Assembly (NCBI GenBank): GCA_000827325.1
Contig: KN832877.1
Coordinates: 1,054,001-1,118,000 of the forward strand
Length of the DNA: 64,000 nucleotides
Direction of reading: 5' to 3'
DNA from: Oidiodendron maius Zn
Taxonomy: Eukaryota > Ascomycota > Leotiomycetes > Myxotrichaceae
The notes under the pieces: model-generated
Databases searched by the model: none
What the model was told of the DNA's origin: nothing
The model's input: the letters and a program-made list of their open reading frames with translations, nothing else
Part shown: piece by piece, positions 24,656 through 35,337 of the stretch
How positions within the stretch are numbered: the first letter of the stretch is position 1
Layout of the letters: the number at the start of each line of letters is the position of its first letter
Made by a program: the position numbers and the translations under genes

Positions 24656-25452
24656 ATGCTTCCCCTAGCCAATTCTCTCAGAGCCACCACCAGAAATCTC
24701 GCAACTACATCTCAACGCTACTTCTCTAGTACCGCAGCTGCAATGGGTGTTACTAAGACTATCTCGAAGGAAGGTTCTGGCGCTTCCCCTGTGAAAGGCA
24801 ACAAGGTTACCATTGAATACACTGGCTACCTGAAGGACACGACCAAGCCCGACAACAAGGGTAAACAGTATGCTCATCCTTTCGCCTCTTTGGGGCTCAG
24901 CAGATCAATTCCCGCGACTGACAATGCGCTCTCCTAGATTCGATAGCTCTGTCGGGCGGGGTGCTTTTGAATGTAAGATCGGCGTCGGTCAGGTCATCAA
25001 AGGTACCCCTCCGATCAGGCCCTTGACACATGCTCCGGAGCAAGTAGTTAACTGTAGACAACAGGTTGGGACGAGGGCGTCACCACCATGAAGGTCGGCG
25101 AGAAGGCTACCTTGGACATCACTAGGTAAAGCTTCCCCGCTTCAGGTGGTTCTCATACGAATAAGAACTGACAGCATGCTTCTAGTGACTACGGATACGG
25201 CGACCGGTAAGATAGCAACTCCAAGTCTGAAAATCGAGAGACGAAAGGCGAAGAAGCTTTGCATTCCTCCATAATTCTCGGATATTGTACTTGGCGGTCA
25301 AAGGGCTAAAACTGACACATCTGCAGTGGATACCCCGGTGCCATCCCCCCAAAGGCTGACCTCATCTTGTAAGCCTCCCATTGAATCCACGTCCATTTGA
25401 ATAGTTGCAGCTAACACCTCCCAGCGATGTTGAGCTCCAACGGATCGACTAG
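24656..25452 (+). CDS. fpr1: FKBP12-type peptidyl-prolyl cis-trans isomerase with optional mitochondrial presequence
   Basis: This is a small prolyl isomerase and the FK506/rapamycin receptor of the FKBP12 family. Six exons join in phase: 24656-24867, 24938-25002, 25065-25125, 25186-25206, 25327-25368 and 25425-25452 (142 residues). The core shows the FKBP signature VTIEYTGYL, QFDSSVGRGAFECKIG, GQVIKGWDEGV, SDYGYGDRGYPGAIPP and a C-terminal LIFDVELQRID. This includes the aromatic pocket residues and the Trp expected at the pocket floor. The canonical start is the internal ATG at 24743 (MGVTKTISKEG). The 29 residues in front of it (MLPLANSLRATTRNLATT...) are basic and hydroxylated, like a mitochondrial presequence. 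The upstream ATG has a weak context (T at -3) and the internal one a better context (G at -3), so leaky scanning could give both forms. Five introns in such a short gene is dense but regular. Confidence 0.94.
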
Positions 25453-26528
25453 ATGCTCCGTCCTCTTTTCCCATAGACGTCGCTTCAGGAATATGTTCCC
25501 CCAGGGTAGATCTGGGACCTGGGGATAGCGATCCAATACAAAGGCTCTAGTGCCAGCTACCTATGCTGATGGTGTCCAAGTGGTGATCCTCTGCACGAAC
25601 CGTATACCTCTCCTTTGACTGTCAAGCCAGAAGCGCCAAAGTGATTACCAGCATTCTTTAGCAGATACGCTGCAGAACAATGCCGCTTGTAGTATATTGA
25701 AGATCCAGGAGCTGTCCATCCGCGTTGATTACAGCCTCTACGCTTAAATCTGGATTTGACATCTTGGATCCTTTAAGGAAATTTCTGTTCTCTGAAGATT
25801 TCGGGGGTGCCGATAATTACCCGGAAAGGAGGGGTCTGTGGTCACCGCCATTTGACCCCTCCTACACGCCATGAGGATGCAGAGATTCATGTATAGTACA
25901 TACCTTCCATAGTAGTATGTTCGCGGAGTGTGGTGGGTAATATAGTGTAATCAAGTCGAGAGTAATCAATTTCGAGTTACGACGTCATTTTTGTCGTCTC
26001 TTTGGCTACAGTAAGCTGGCGTGGTTGGCGGCAAGATGGATTTCAAATTACTCACGTGACCATACCTTTGCCTGCCTGCTGAGTTTCGGTTCCTGATTCA
26101 CCTATGTGATGCTTGGCTGTGGCCTTCTCTCACCTTCGACTTCTTACCTTCAGATAAACATTCGTTCTCTCCTCACATTTTCACAGCAAACTTAACACTC
26201 CCCCATCCTATCCCATAGATTGCGACGCAGCTTACCCTCGTCTAAAACACACAGACCAAGAGAGCCAAGGTGGGGTCGAGGTCAGATATCACAGTATCAA
26301 CCTGATCAACCCATCTCCTGGAACGCCCTACAAACGTCACCATTCCAGCTCAGGTGGTCTCCGACGGAGAAGGCCAGTTGGGGAAGCGCAAGTTTTCCGA
26401 CACAGGCTTTCCTCAGCGAGAGAGGACCAAGACGGTGAGTCCACAGAGCTTCAAGCTCCTCTATCATGATAACCGACTCATCTACACAACACTAACACCT
26501 CCCTTCATAGGCCGCTAAGTCCGTCGGT
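25453..26528. other. FKBP 3' region and UBA1 promoter/leader
   Basis: About 1.08 kb lies between the FKBP stop and the assigned UBA1 start, both on the plus strand. Positions 25453-25950 have no gene. CT-rich sequence precedes the UBA1 leader at about 26120-26220. A clear intron (gtgagt at 26435 to cttcatag ending 26510) lies in the leader or in an N-terminal extension. Confidence 0.65.
26435..26510 (+). other. Intron just upstream of the UBA1 start
   Basis: The donor is gtgagt, the acceptor cttcatag, and the length 76 nt. Splicing joins 26434 to 26511, eighteen nt before the assigned ATG. The flanking exon is open in the UBA1 frame and encodes a basic stretch (GQLGKRKFSDTGFPQRERTK), but no in-frame ATG lies between it and an upstream TGA. 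Confidence 0.65.
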
Positions 26529-29500
26529 ATGGAGACCAAAATGCAAGTTGACGAGCCTGCCGCAGGCAACCACGAGATCGATGAGTCCCTCTATAGTCGT
26601 CAGCTCTACGTTTTAGGACACGATGCCATGAAGCGTATGAGTGCTTCAAATGTGCTCATTGTTGGACTGAAAGGTCTGGGTGTGGAGATCGCCAAGAACG
26701 TAGCTCTTGCCGGTGTCAAGAGTCTCACTCTCTACGACCCCGCCCCTGCCCAGCTCGCCGACCTCTCCTCACAGTTCTTCCTGCATACGGAAGATGTTGG
26801 CAAGCCCAGAGCAGCAGCGACTGCGCCCCGGGTCGCCGAACTGAATGCATATACGCCTGTTTCAATCCATGAGTCATCAAGGTAAGCAATGCATCAGGTT
26901 GCAATATCGCGGGGACTGACTTTCCTAGCCTCACTACTGATCTCTCCCAATTTGACAAATACCAGGTTGTCGTCCTCACGAATACTCCTCTCAAGGATCA
27001 ACTTATAATTGGTGACTATCTGCACAAGAAGGGGATATATATCATTGTAGCGGATACGTTCGGCCTGTTTGGATCCATATTCTGCGACTTTGGAAAACAG
27101 TTCACAGTTGTTGACCCTACCGGAGAAGCGCCAGTCAGTGGCATTGTCGCTGGTATTGATGAGGAAGGGCTGGTATCTGCCTTAGACGAGACAAGACATG
27201 GCCTGGAGGATGGAGACTATGTTACGTTCACCGAAATCAAGGGCATGGAGGCGCTGAACTCGGCGGAGCCTCGGAAGGTAACGGTAAAAGGCCCATACAC
27301 ATTCTCTATTGGAGATGTCAATAGCCTGGGAACATATACCGGGGGTGGAATATATACCCAGGTTAAGATGCCAAAGTTCATTGATTTCAAGACCATCTCC
27401 GCTGCGCTGAAAGAACCCGAATTTCTCATCTCCGACTACGCCAAGTTCGATCGCCCTCAGCAGCTCCACGTCGGATTCCAGACTCTGCATGCGTTTGCTG
27501 AGCAGCACGGTCGTCTTCCGCGGCCACATAATGAGGAGGATTACTTGGTCGTGAGCGGTGCGGCAAAGGCTTTCATCAAGCAGGAGGGGCTTGATATTGA
27601 TCTTGACGAGAAACTGATCCGAGAAGTCAGCTACCAGGCGCAGGGAGACCTAAGCCCCATGTCAGCTTTCTTTGGTGGACTCGCCGCGCAAGAAGTCCTC
27701 AAAGCCGTCTCTGGAAAATTCACCCCTATCAACCAGTGGATGTATTTTGACTCTCTCGAATCCCTCCCAACCAACTACAAGAGATCTGAGGAGCTCTGTG
27801 CCCCTACTGGCTCGAGATACGATGGTCAGATTGCCGTCTTTGGCCGAGAATTCCAGGAAAAGATTGCCAATACCAAGGAATTCTTGGTTGGTGCCGGTGC
27901 CATTGGGTGTGAAATGTTGAAGAACTGGGCTATGATTGGCCTTGCTACTGGTCCCAATGGCAGGATAAGCGTTACGGATATGGATTCAATAGAGAAGAGT
28001 AATCTCAATCGCCAATTCCTCTTCAGACCAAAGGATGTTGGGAATCTTAAGAGCGAGGCTGCTGCCGCTGCCGTCCAGGCGATGAATCCCGCTCTCAATG
28101 GCCACATCATTACCCTGCGTGATAGAGTGGGAGCGGACACGGAGCATATCTTTAACGAGGATTTCTGGAACTCCTTGGATGGTGTCACAAATGCTCTCGA
28201 TAATGTTGATGCCCGAACGTACATCGATCGCCGTTGTGTCTTTTTTCATAAACCCTTATTGGAGAGCGGTACGTTGGGAACGAAAGGAAACACCCAAGTC
28301 GTGCTACCTTACATCACCGAGTCGTATTCCAGCTCTCAAGATCCGCCAGAGCAATCTTTCCCTATGTGCACGCTGCGCAGTTTCCCAAACAAAATTGAGC
28401 ACACTATCGCGTGGGCCCGAGAGCTTTTCGAGTCATATTTTGTTAAGCCCGCTGAGACCGTAAATTTGTACCTGAGCCAGCCTAACTATATCGAGACCAC
28501 TTTGAAGCAAGGTGGCAATGAAAAGGCTACTCTCGAGACTATTCGGGATTATTTGGGTGAAGATAAACCCCTAAGTGTTGAAGACTGTATCAAATGGGCT
28601 CGCGTCCAGTTTGAGAGCCAGTTCAACAATGCCATTCAACAACTATTGTATAACTTCCCGAAAGATTCCACCACCTCAACTGGTACACCCTTCTGGTCCG
28701 GACCTAAGCGTGCACCTGATCCATTAAAATTCGATGCTGATAATAAATATCACTGGGGGTTTATCGTCGCCGGTGCCAACCTCCATGCCTTCAACTACAA
28801 TATTAACACCAAGGATATGGACGAGACGTTGATCCGAAAAGTATTGGAAAATATGATCATTCCAGACTTCACACCCAGCTCTTCCGTCAAGATTCAGGCC
28901 GACGACAGTGAGCCTGTAAGTTTATTCTATACTCACTTGAGAGGATGTTACTGATCATGTTAGGATCCAAATGCCAATGCCTCTGGCTTTGAGGACAGTA
29001 ATGAGCTCCAAAGGATTACCGACAAGCTTCCTGCACCTAAGACGCTGGCAGGCTTCAAGCTTCAACCTGTTGAATTCGAGAAAGATGACGATACCAACCA
29101 TCACATTGATTTCATCACTGCGGCAAGCAACTTAAGAGCCGAAAACTATAAGATCGAGCTTGCAGACAGACACAAGATTAAGTTCATTGCAGGCAAGATA
29201 ATTCCTGCCATTGCCACCACGACTGCTCTCGTGACTGGGTTAGTAATACTTGAACTTTACAAAGTCTTGGACAGCAAGAAAGACATCGAGCAATACAAAA
29301 ATGGCTTCATCAATTTGGCACTGCCATTCTTTGGATTCAGCGAGCCGATCGCAAGTCCGAAGACTGTGTACAAGAGTCATAGCGGCGATGTTACTCTCGA
29401 CAAGCTATGGGATCGATTCGAAGTCTCAGACATGACACTGCGGGAGCTTATTGATGACTTTGAGAAGAGAGGCCTCTCAATCACCATGCTGAGCTCCGGA

Positions 29501-29698
29501 GTTAGCTTGCTGTACGCCAGCTTTTTCGCTCCGTCCAAGCTCGCGGATCGGTACGGCCAGAAATTGAGCGAGCTCGTCGCTTCCGTCTCGAAGAAAGCTA
29601 TTCCCGAGCACCAGAAGAATGTCATTTTTGAGATAGTGGCGGAGGACACATCAGGAGAGGACGTGGAGGTGCCTTACATCATGGTGAAGCTGGCATAG
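26529..29698 (+). CDS. uba1: Ubiquitin-activating enzyme E1
   Basis: E1 adenylates ubiquitin with ATP, binds it as a thioester, and hands it to E2 enzymes in cytosol and nucleus. Exons are 26529-26881, 26929-28915 and 28964-29698, all in phase, giving 1,024 residues, the normal size. Features in order: the N-terminal inactive adenylation domain ([20 protein letters not shown] with [13 protein letters not shown]), the active adenylation domain ([18 protein letters not shown], then [17 protein letters not shown]), the catalytic cysteine in PMCTLRSFP at about residue 598 (codon 28367-28369), and the C-terminal ubiquitin-fold domain ending VPYIMVKLA. The start is the first ATG downstream of the leader intron, and a second Met lies three codons on. 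It is the conserved essential E1, not a Uba2/Uba3-type paralogue, as shown by its full two-half architecture. Confidence 0.97.
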
Positions 29699-30238
29699 AC
29701 ACGACCGCTCTCAGTTAGTATGTGGATCGGAATGTTTTTGTGGGCTTGAGAAATTAGACCGCAATACTTTACAAAAAGGATTGGGTTTGGTATGAAAATA
29801 GTAAAATAGGACAGACTGCAGAGTAACACCCTTACCTCATGACGGAACAGTGTGATTTGATTGATTGATTGACTGATTCTTCTACCTATACATGACTATT
29901 AAATTCACATGAGGTGTCTACTATAGGTTAAATAGATAAGGTAAAGCAGAAAACCCCTATCCCCTCAAGCAAGCAATTACATGTATCTTATATTTTATTT
30001 TAAAGACAACTTAATGCCAGGGGTCTATTCGTACAGAGTTAGATGGACGACTAGTCGGTGGGTATACAGCAGGAGGTTAGTTAAACTCCTTGGATTGTCT
30101 ACTCTTAATTTATATGCATTTGAGGCAGTGTTCTTTAAAAAGTGGGGTTGCCAAAATTGTTGTGACTGGAAAGTGTGATTTACCTTCCTTCTAAATGTGT
30201 CTGCCTAGTCGATGTTTAATAATTTGGTTTCTGTATAT
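29699..30238. other. Convergent 3' intergenic region
   Basis: This 540-nt space lies between the UBA1 stop and the stop of the minus-strand DTGS protein gene. It is AT-rich from about 29820, with short direct repeats (ttgattgattgattgactgatt near 29857). No ORF with support was found. Confidence 0.6.
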
Positions 30239-31029
30239 TTAGAGTAAAGACGTTAAGCCGCCTTTAGTGCTGCTAACAGCTAAGAGATGATTGCCCGGTG
30301 CAGTACCAAAATATAACACCTCTCTGATTTCAGCTCCTGATAACCGTATCACATTAGGACTAGGTTGCCTGACTATAGCAGTCTCATCAATCCAGTCACT
30401 CCACGGGGTATTGTCATCTCTCACTAACTGAACTTGTACAAGAATTCTTTGAAAGAGAGTAATCGAACCGTTTGCATCTATAATAGCAACCGGCCCATGC
30501 CAGCCAAGATATCCCGCATTGTTTCCCAGGTTCGGTATATCAGTAGTAAAGAGTGATAATATATCTGAGCCAGTGTCATTCATAGCGATTATACCGTATT
30601 CTGTTCCGTCACCTCCAAGTTCAGGTGTTAGTCGAAGTAGCATACGAATCTGAAAGAAAGAAATTTAAACCCCCATCTTAAAAAAAATTGGCTGATACTT
30701 ACTTCATGATAGTTGCGACCAAAAGGCCCATGGCTATATGCATGCTTTTGGGCATACTGATGGCAAATTCCTTCTGTCCAGGAGCAAGAGGGTCCTTTAA
30801 ATATCTTCTCTTTAGGCACTACCTCACCATCCATTATATGTACATGCCCTTCTCCATTAATTTTTCCGTCCTCGTAGAGCTTAATAACAGCTTTGATGTT
30901 GACGTTCTGTCGTTCGTCATAGAAAGGGTTACCTGGATCTAGGAAGCTGTGTAGCTCTTTAATCCGCTTCTGAACATCAAAGGGTACAGGAAATGGAATC
31001 GCTGGTGAGAATTTGATGGTTTCCGCCAT
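30239..31029 (-). CDS. Unknown protein with aspartic-protease-like DTGS motif
   Basis: Two exons (30703-31029 and 30239-30649) splice over a 53-nt intron (gtaagt...tttcag) to give 245 residues. The N-terminal half has no recognised domain (PVPFDVQKRIKELHSFLDPG, KLYEDGKINGEGHVHIMDGE). The C-terminal half contains YGIIAMNDTGSDILSLF, which has the D-T-G-S core of aspartic proteases of the retropepsin type. It ends with a Gly-rich stretch, EVLYFGTAPGNHLLAVS. I recall similar uncharacterised proteins in other moulds but can name no function. It is lower in GC than its neighbours and is bordered on its upstream side (31131-31160) by a sequence that recurs in the AT-rich tract near 23041, so it may be a transferred or repeat-associated gene. 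Protease activity is only inference: the second catalytic half is not visible, so a dimer would be required. Confidence 0.7.
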
Positions 31030-31182
31030 TTGATTTAGAAATTTCCGCTTGTGATGGTGCTGGTTAAAATGACATTATATTCTGAGAAGCTTGTTGTATT
31101 TAGGTAGGATTTCGGTGGGACATAAATAGTTAATCCCACTGGGCTGACTAATAAGAGCTACCAAGCGAAGCGCGTGACACTT

Positions 31183-33803
31183 CTATAGCGTCAACAAATC
31201 CCCATTAGCCGCCCCAGGCGAGTACACCTGCTGCGGCGCGTGCTGGTTCACAACGTACTGCATCTCACCTCTCCCTGCTACAGGACTTGCAAACGCGTCC
31301 TCCGCGCCCAATCCCGTCATCCGCAGGTTCGCCATTTGCTGGCTACCTACGCCTGCGAAGAACTGATCAGCCGCGTCTACTGCCGCTGCCAGATTTCCAT
31401 TTCCATTGGTGGAGAGCGGCGGAGGACGGATGGCTGCCTGCCCGCCCATGCCTAGAGTAGACAGCGATTTCTGCGCGTCTGGCTCGCCGGCAGTGGGGAG
31501 GAGGTGCTTTTGCAGCGCGGGACTATCGATTAGTTTTCTAGGTCGTGCGGAGCGGAAGACCTGCTGCACGGGCTTGAGGTAGACAGTAGCTAGGGTGCCG
31601 ACGTTGAGGCACATCTCTTCTAGGGTTGTTGGGTCCAGTTTCTCAGACTCGGCAGTGATGGCAGGTTTCTCGCCCATCACGATCGCCTTCGCGGTGGCCA
31701 TGTCCGATGATAGGAGTCGCCAGTACATATACCCACGATCTCTCAGGTCCGGATTATCGGTGTCCTCGGTTGCCCATTTGAGCACCTTCGGGACGAGTTC
31801 TTGGCCCTTGGTCGGGCGTTGGATGAATAGCTTCACTGTAGCCGTGAGCAGGGCGAGCTGGACCTCGACAGGCTCGTCAGCAAACGAGTAGAGGAAGTCT
31901 TCTAGTAGAGCATCCGAGTTCTCAATGCGCGATGCGTACTGTCCAATGACCCATATCATAGCCGCCTTGGCCTCAGGTTCGTCGAGAGAATCCAGATTCT
32001 CGCAGAGGGTAGAGATAATGGATTCATATTGGTTAGGGTATTTGCGGAAGATGTTACTGATGACGACCGTCGCCTCCTGCACGATATACGTGACCTTGGT
32101 AGCTACTAAATCTAGGAGCGTGCTGATGCAGAGTCTGGCAGCTGGCTCGATCTTGATCGCCAGCTTGCCTATGGCGCGTACAGACTTGCGGACGAAGTGA
32201 ACATCGATCTCGGTGGCATACTCCCTCAATTCTGTGAGGACCTCTTGGATGTTCTTCTCAGTTGCCAGCATGAAGATCAGCTCCAGCTTAGTCACCTTCA
32301 CGTAGATTGGGTCGTTATACTTGCAGAAGAAGACCCGGATGTCGTTCCGTAGAACCTCCGGCCGCCTCTGCAGGATCAGCAAAGCGTTCCGTAGCGCCAG
32401 ATACTGCACTTCTGGACCTTTTGCCAGCAGTGTCACCAATGGAGGCGACAACTTTCGACATAACACAGAGATCTGCTTCTGGTCCGCGATGTAGTTCATA
32501 AGATATAGGATGACCCGTATACAAGTCAGGACCACGGCCGAGTTCGAATGTGACAGCCTTGGCGCTATCCGCTCTGCCAGGAGCATAGCCTCAGCGGAAT
32601 CCTGGGGGACGTAAGACATTAATGCCTCAAGGATGTATGTTTGGCCCCATCTGTATATATTAGCACAGCAATCACACCAGCATATTATAACAGTACATAC
32701 TCCGAGCAATCCGGCAAGATCTGTACCATCTTAGAGGCATTGCCGTAGTCAATCGTAAGTTTAATAGCCTCGCTTCGCTCCCATATATCCATTAGACTCG
32801 CTAGCGCACTAGCTACCACTGTTGGCACATCATCTCTCAGCATCGCGTTAAGCCTGTCAATCAGATCCGACTGCTCTACGAGGTTCCGGTCGTGGTCGTA
32901 GAGTTTCGCCACACAGAAGGTCGCCGTCTTGCGGACGTATGGGTCCGGGTCTCGCAGGAGCCTCTTTGTGGGCGGGACGCTGGCCTCGACGAATTCTCGG
33001 ACGTGGATGTATGACATTGTTCGTAGGGCAAGAGCGCGGACGAGGGGATTCGAGTCGTTCATATCCTGAGATGTTAGCTTCGCCATGCAAAAAAAAAAGG
33101 CAATACACACCTCCTCCAGCGTCGGCAATGCCTTCAGCGCAACGTCGGGCTTCATGCGCGCATAATTAACCAGGAATAAAAAGCACCTATATCATCAGCA
33201 TATCCCTTATATATGTCACATTCCATCTACTCACATCTTCTTAATCTCCAGGCTCGAGATCTGCATGCATGCAACAACATCTGGGAATAACCCCACCATG
33301 TCGTTGTTGCTCATGGTCATGTTGGCCACGATCTTCTTGAGGGCGATCTTCTTGGCAGCATGGTTCTTGTCCTTCTTGCCGCCACTGTTCAGCTCGAGTC
33401 GCAGCTCGGCGACCTTGCCCTGGATCGTACGTGAGCGAACAGCGTAGGAAGGAGGTACGTAGTGTGGGAGGAACATGGTGACACAATCAGGGCGGGTTTG
33501 GGAGGAGGGAGCTCATGCTGGTGGGAGGAGAGCAAGTTCATGCCATGCGTTGTGTGAAGGCGCATAGCACAACAGGCCTGGTCCGCAGTAGATATGATAG
33601 TTCAAGGGTGAGAGAGCCAAGTAGAGATAGAGTACGATAGTTCAAGGATGAGATAGCCAAGCAGAGATGGAGGGATGGATAGATATGACGCAGTTGAGGG
33701 GGATGCAGAAGTGAACGTGATTATCAACATGAACATGGCATAGCTTGGGAAAGGTATCGATACGTACTCTTGCAAACAGTTTTGCATCGCCGCCGGCGCT
33801 CAT
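31183..33803 (-). CDS. apl2: AP-1 clathrin adaptor complex, beta subunit
   Basis: This is the large beta-adaptin of the AP-1 complex, which sorts cargo into clathrin vesicles at the trans-Golgi and endosomes. Five exons join in phase: 33768-33803, 33235-33419, 33111-33186, 32701-33065 and 31183-32650, giving 709 residues. The first exon encodes only MSAGGDAKLFAR. It is separated by a 348-nt intron from GKVAELRLELNSGGKKDKNH, the conserved adaptin N-terminus. The trunk of Armadillo-like helices follows (NMTMSNNDMVGLFPDV, DPDPYVRKTATFCVAKLY, WGQTYILEALMSYVPQDSAE). The protein ends after a low-complexity hinge with a short tail and lacks the full C-terminal ear seen in animal beta subunits, as usual in fungi. 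Likeness to AP-1 rather than AP-2 is judged from the trunk. The gene is divergent from EMC4. Confidence 0.94.
33596..33675. repeat. 40-bp tandem duplication in the first intron of AP-1 beta
   Basis: Two adjacent copies with a 40-bp period (33596-33635 and 33636-33675) both begin gatagttcaagg and differ at a few bases. They lie inside the unusually long 348-nt first intron and lengthen it. Confidence 0.75.
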
Positions 33804-34371
33804 GATTGTCACTCGCCCCTCGTTGGTCGTAGTGGTTGCAGTGCAGTGCGGTTAGGTGCGCGCGTGCCCTCTTGTCTGTCTTCCCTTTCCCCTTTGTCCT
33901 CGCAAACCCCTCTTTCTATCAAGGGGGCGGCTCAACCAATCTGCTGTATCGTTCGGGTAAGATGAGGTTTGCCCACGGGGGTTGTGATCCGTCGAGTCAG
34001 TCACCGGCCGCGGGGGGTGTGTGCCGAGAAACTGCACCCATCTGCTGTTCTGGGCGTCGATTGCTGGTGATGGTGCGTGGTTTGTGCTGGTTCGTATCTG
34101 CTTTTCGTGTTTCTCGTGGGTTACCTAAGGTTGTACAGGAGAGGTCACTAGTGGTGGCCAATGCTCTTGCAACACCGGAGCTTTATTAGCCACGTATTAC
34201 TTTACAAAGCAACATAAAATTTATGCGGTCTACTGAGTTTTAACTGGAGTACTCGAAATCCTTATCTCCGATGAACCACGCTTAGGTGTCTGTCGCTCTC
34301 CGTAGCAGACCTCAACCTCACCACATGTAGCGTATCTTCTTCTCCTCTCTCCCATCCGCACAACATTGATA
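33804..34371. promoter_or_regulatory. Divergent promoter region, AP-1 beta / EMC4
   Basis: These 568 nt lie between the two divergent starts and must carry both promoters. GC-rich near the AP-1 side (33930-34030), AT-richer near 34190-34230. CT-rich sequence (34310-34350) directly precedes EMC4. No TATA box was clear. Confidence 0.6.
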
Positions 34372-34848
34372 ATGGCTGCTCTACCGCCGCTACCGCCCTC
34401 ATGGGCACTGGACCTCTCCACTCAGCCCCCTCGTCCCGCCAAATCTTCCTCCATCCCCGACCCTCCAGGCTTCTCCGCAGCCTCGTCCTCGAAATCCAAA
34501 TCTACCCAATCCTCCACCACGTCGGCCAAACCGAATCCCCGCGACCCCCAGATGCTGGTCAAGAAGGCCTACGAGGTTGCCCTCGCACCAGCAAAACAGC
34601 TCCCCATGACCTTCATTATGATGTACATGTCAGGTAGCACCCTGCAAATCTTCACGATAATGACCGTCTTCATGGCATTCAAGAATCCACTGGTTGGGTT
34701 GCTGTCCACCTTCTCTGCATTTGAGAGGTTTGAGACGGAAGAGACAAGAGGGAAATTGGTGTTGGTGAGGGCGTTGTATGTGCTGATGCAGCTGGTGGGA
34801 TTGGGATTAGGCGTTTGGAAGGTTAATCAGATGGGACTGTTGCCGTAG
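34372..34848 (+). CDS. emc4: ER membrane protein complex subunit 4 (EMC4/TMEM85)
   Basis: This is a subunit of the EMC insertase that places membrane proteins in the ER. The single-exon ORF gives 158 residues. The first ATG is at 34372 (MAALPPLPPSWALDL). A Pro/Ser-rich cytosolic N-terminus of about 60 residues is followed by the family core: KKAYEVALAPAKQLPMTF, then MMYMSGSTLQIFTIM, FMAFKNPLVGLLSTFSAFE, and a final membrane segment (VRALYVLMQLVGLGLGVWKV). The length is close to that of the family (about 160-190). Confidence 0.93.
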   Translation: MAALPPLPPSWALDLSTQPPRPAKSSSIPDPPGFSAASSSKSKSTQSSTTSAKPNPRDPQMLVKKAYEVALAPAKQLPMTFIMMYMSGSTLQIFTIMTVFMAFKNPLVGLLSTFSAFERFETEETRGKLVLVRALYVLMQLVGLGLGVWKVNQMGLLP

Positions 34849-35097
34849 GTTTAATTTCTTTCCGTGTCATATTCTTTGCACCGTTCAGCGTTTTATGCCC
34901 GTTTTGAAATTTCTGCTGGCTTTCGGCGTCAATTACTTGATTGCAAAATTTCCTTGCTAATATGTACCCATATAGTACAACAAGGTCAGACTGGCTAGCA
35001 TGGGAGACGGCCCGTACTCCTCTAGAGCGAGCAATACCCGCTTTTTAGCGGCTTTCCGCGTTTTTCTTGTCGCTATTATCATCCTCTCCAGACGGAT

Positions 35098-35337
35098 TTA
35101 GACCATGACATGTGTAGTACTTCTAGATTTCTGTAGGAACAACGATGATAATAGATACAAGTCTAAATTGATGCGTTTTAGATAACTTGGCGACATGTTA
35201 ATACAGGTGGTTTTTTTACCTCGTGCAATATTAGTATACTTAATACAATACTTATGAGTAGCGACTACTCGACTCCTAGAATTAGGGGAGACCTCGTATA
35301 GAGGTGGTCTAGGTGTATTTGGTGGTCGAGGCATGGT
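35098..35337 (-). pseudogene. Possible Tc1/mariner-type transposase N-terminal fragment
   Basis: A short minus-strand frame begins MPRPPNTPRPPLYEVSPNSR and continues SRVVATHKYCIKYTNIARGK before losing sense. The pattern (Pro/Arg lead, S-P-x-x-R-x-R-[IV], a short helix pair, then I-A-R) resembles the N-terminal helix-turn-helix of fungal Tc1/mariner transposases. There is no DDE catalytic domain, the flanks are AT-rich, and the frame closes quickly, so this would be a decayed, RIP-mutated relic. The likeness is from memory of the family and is weak. Confidence 0.35.
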
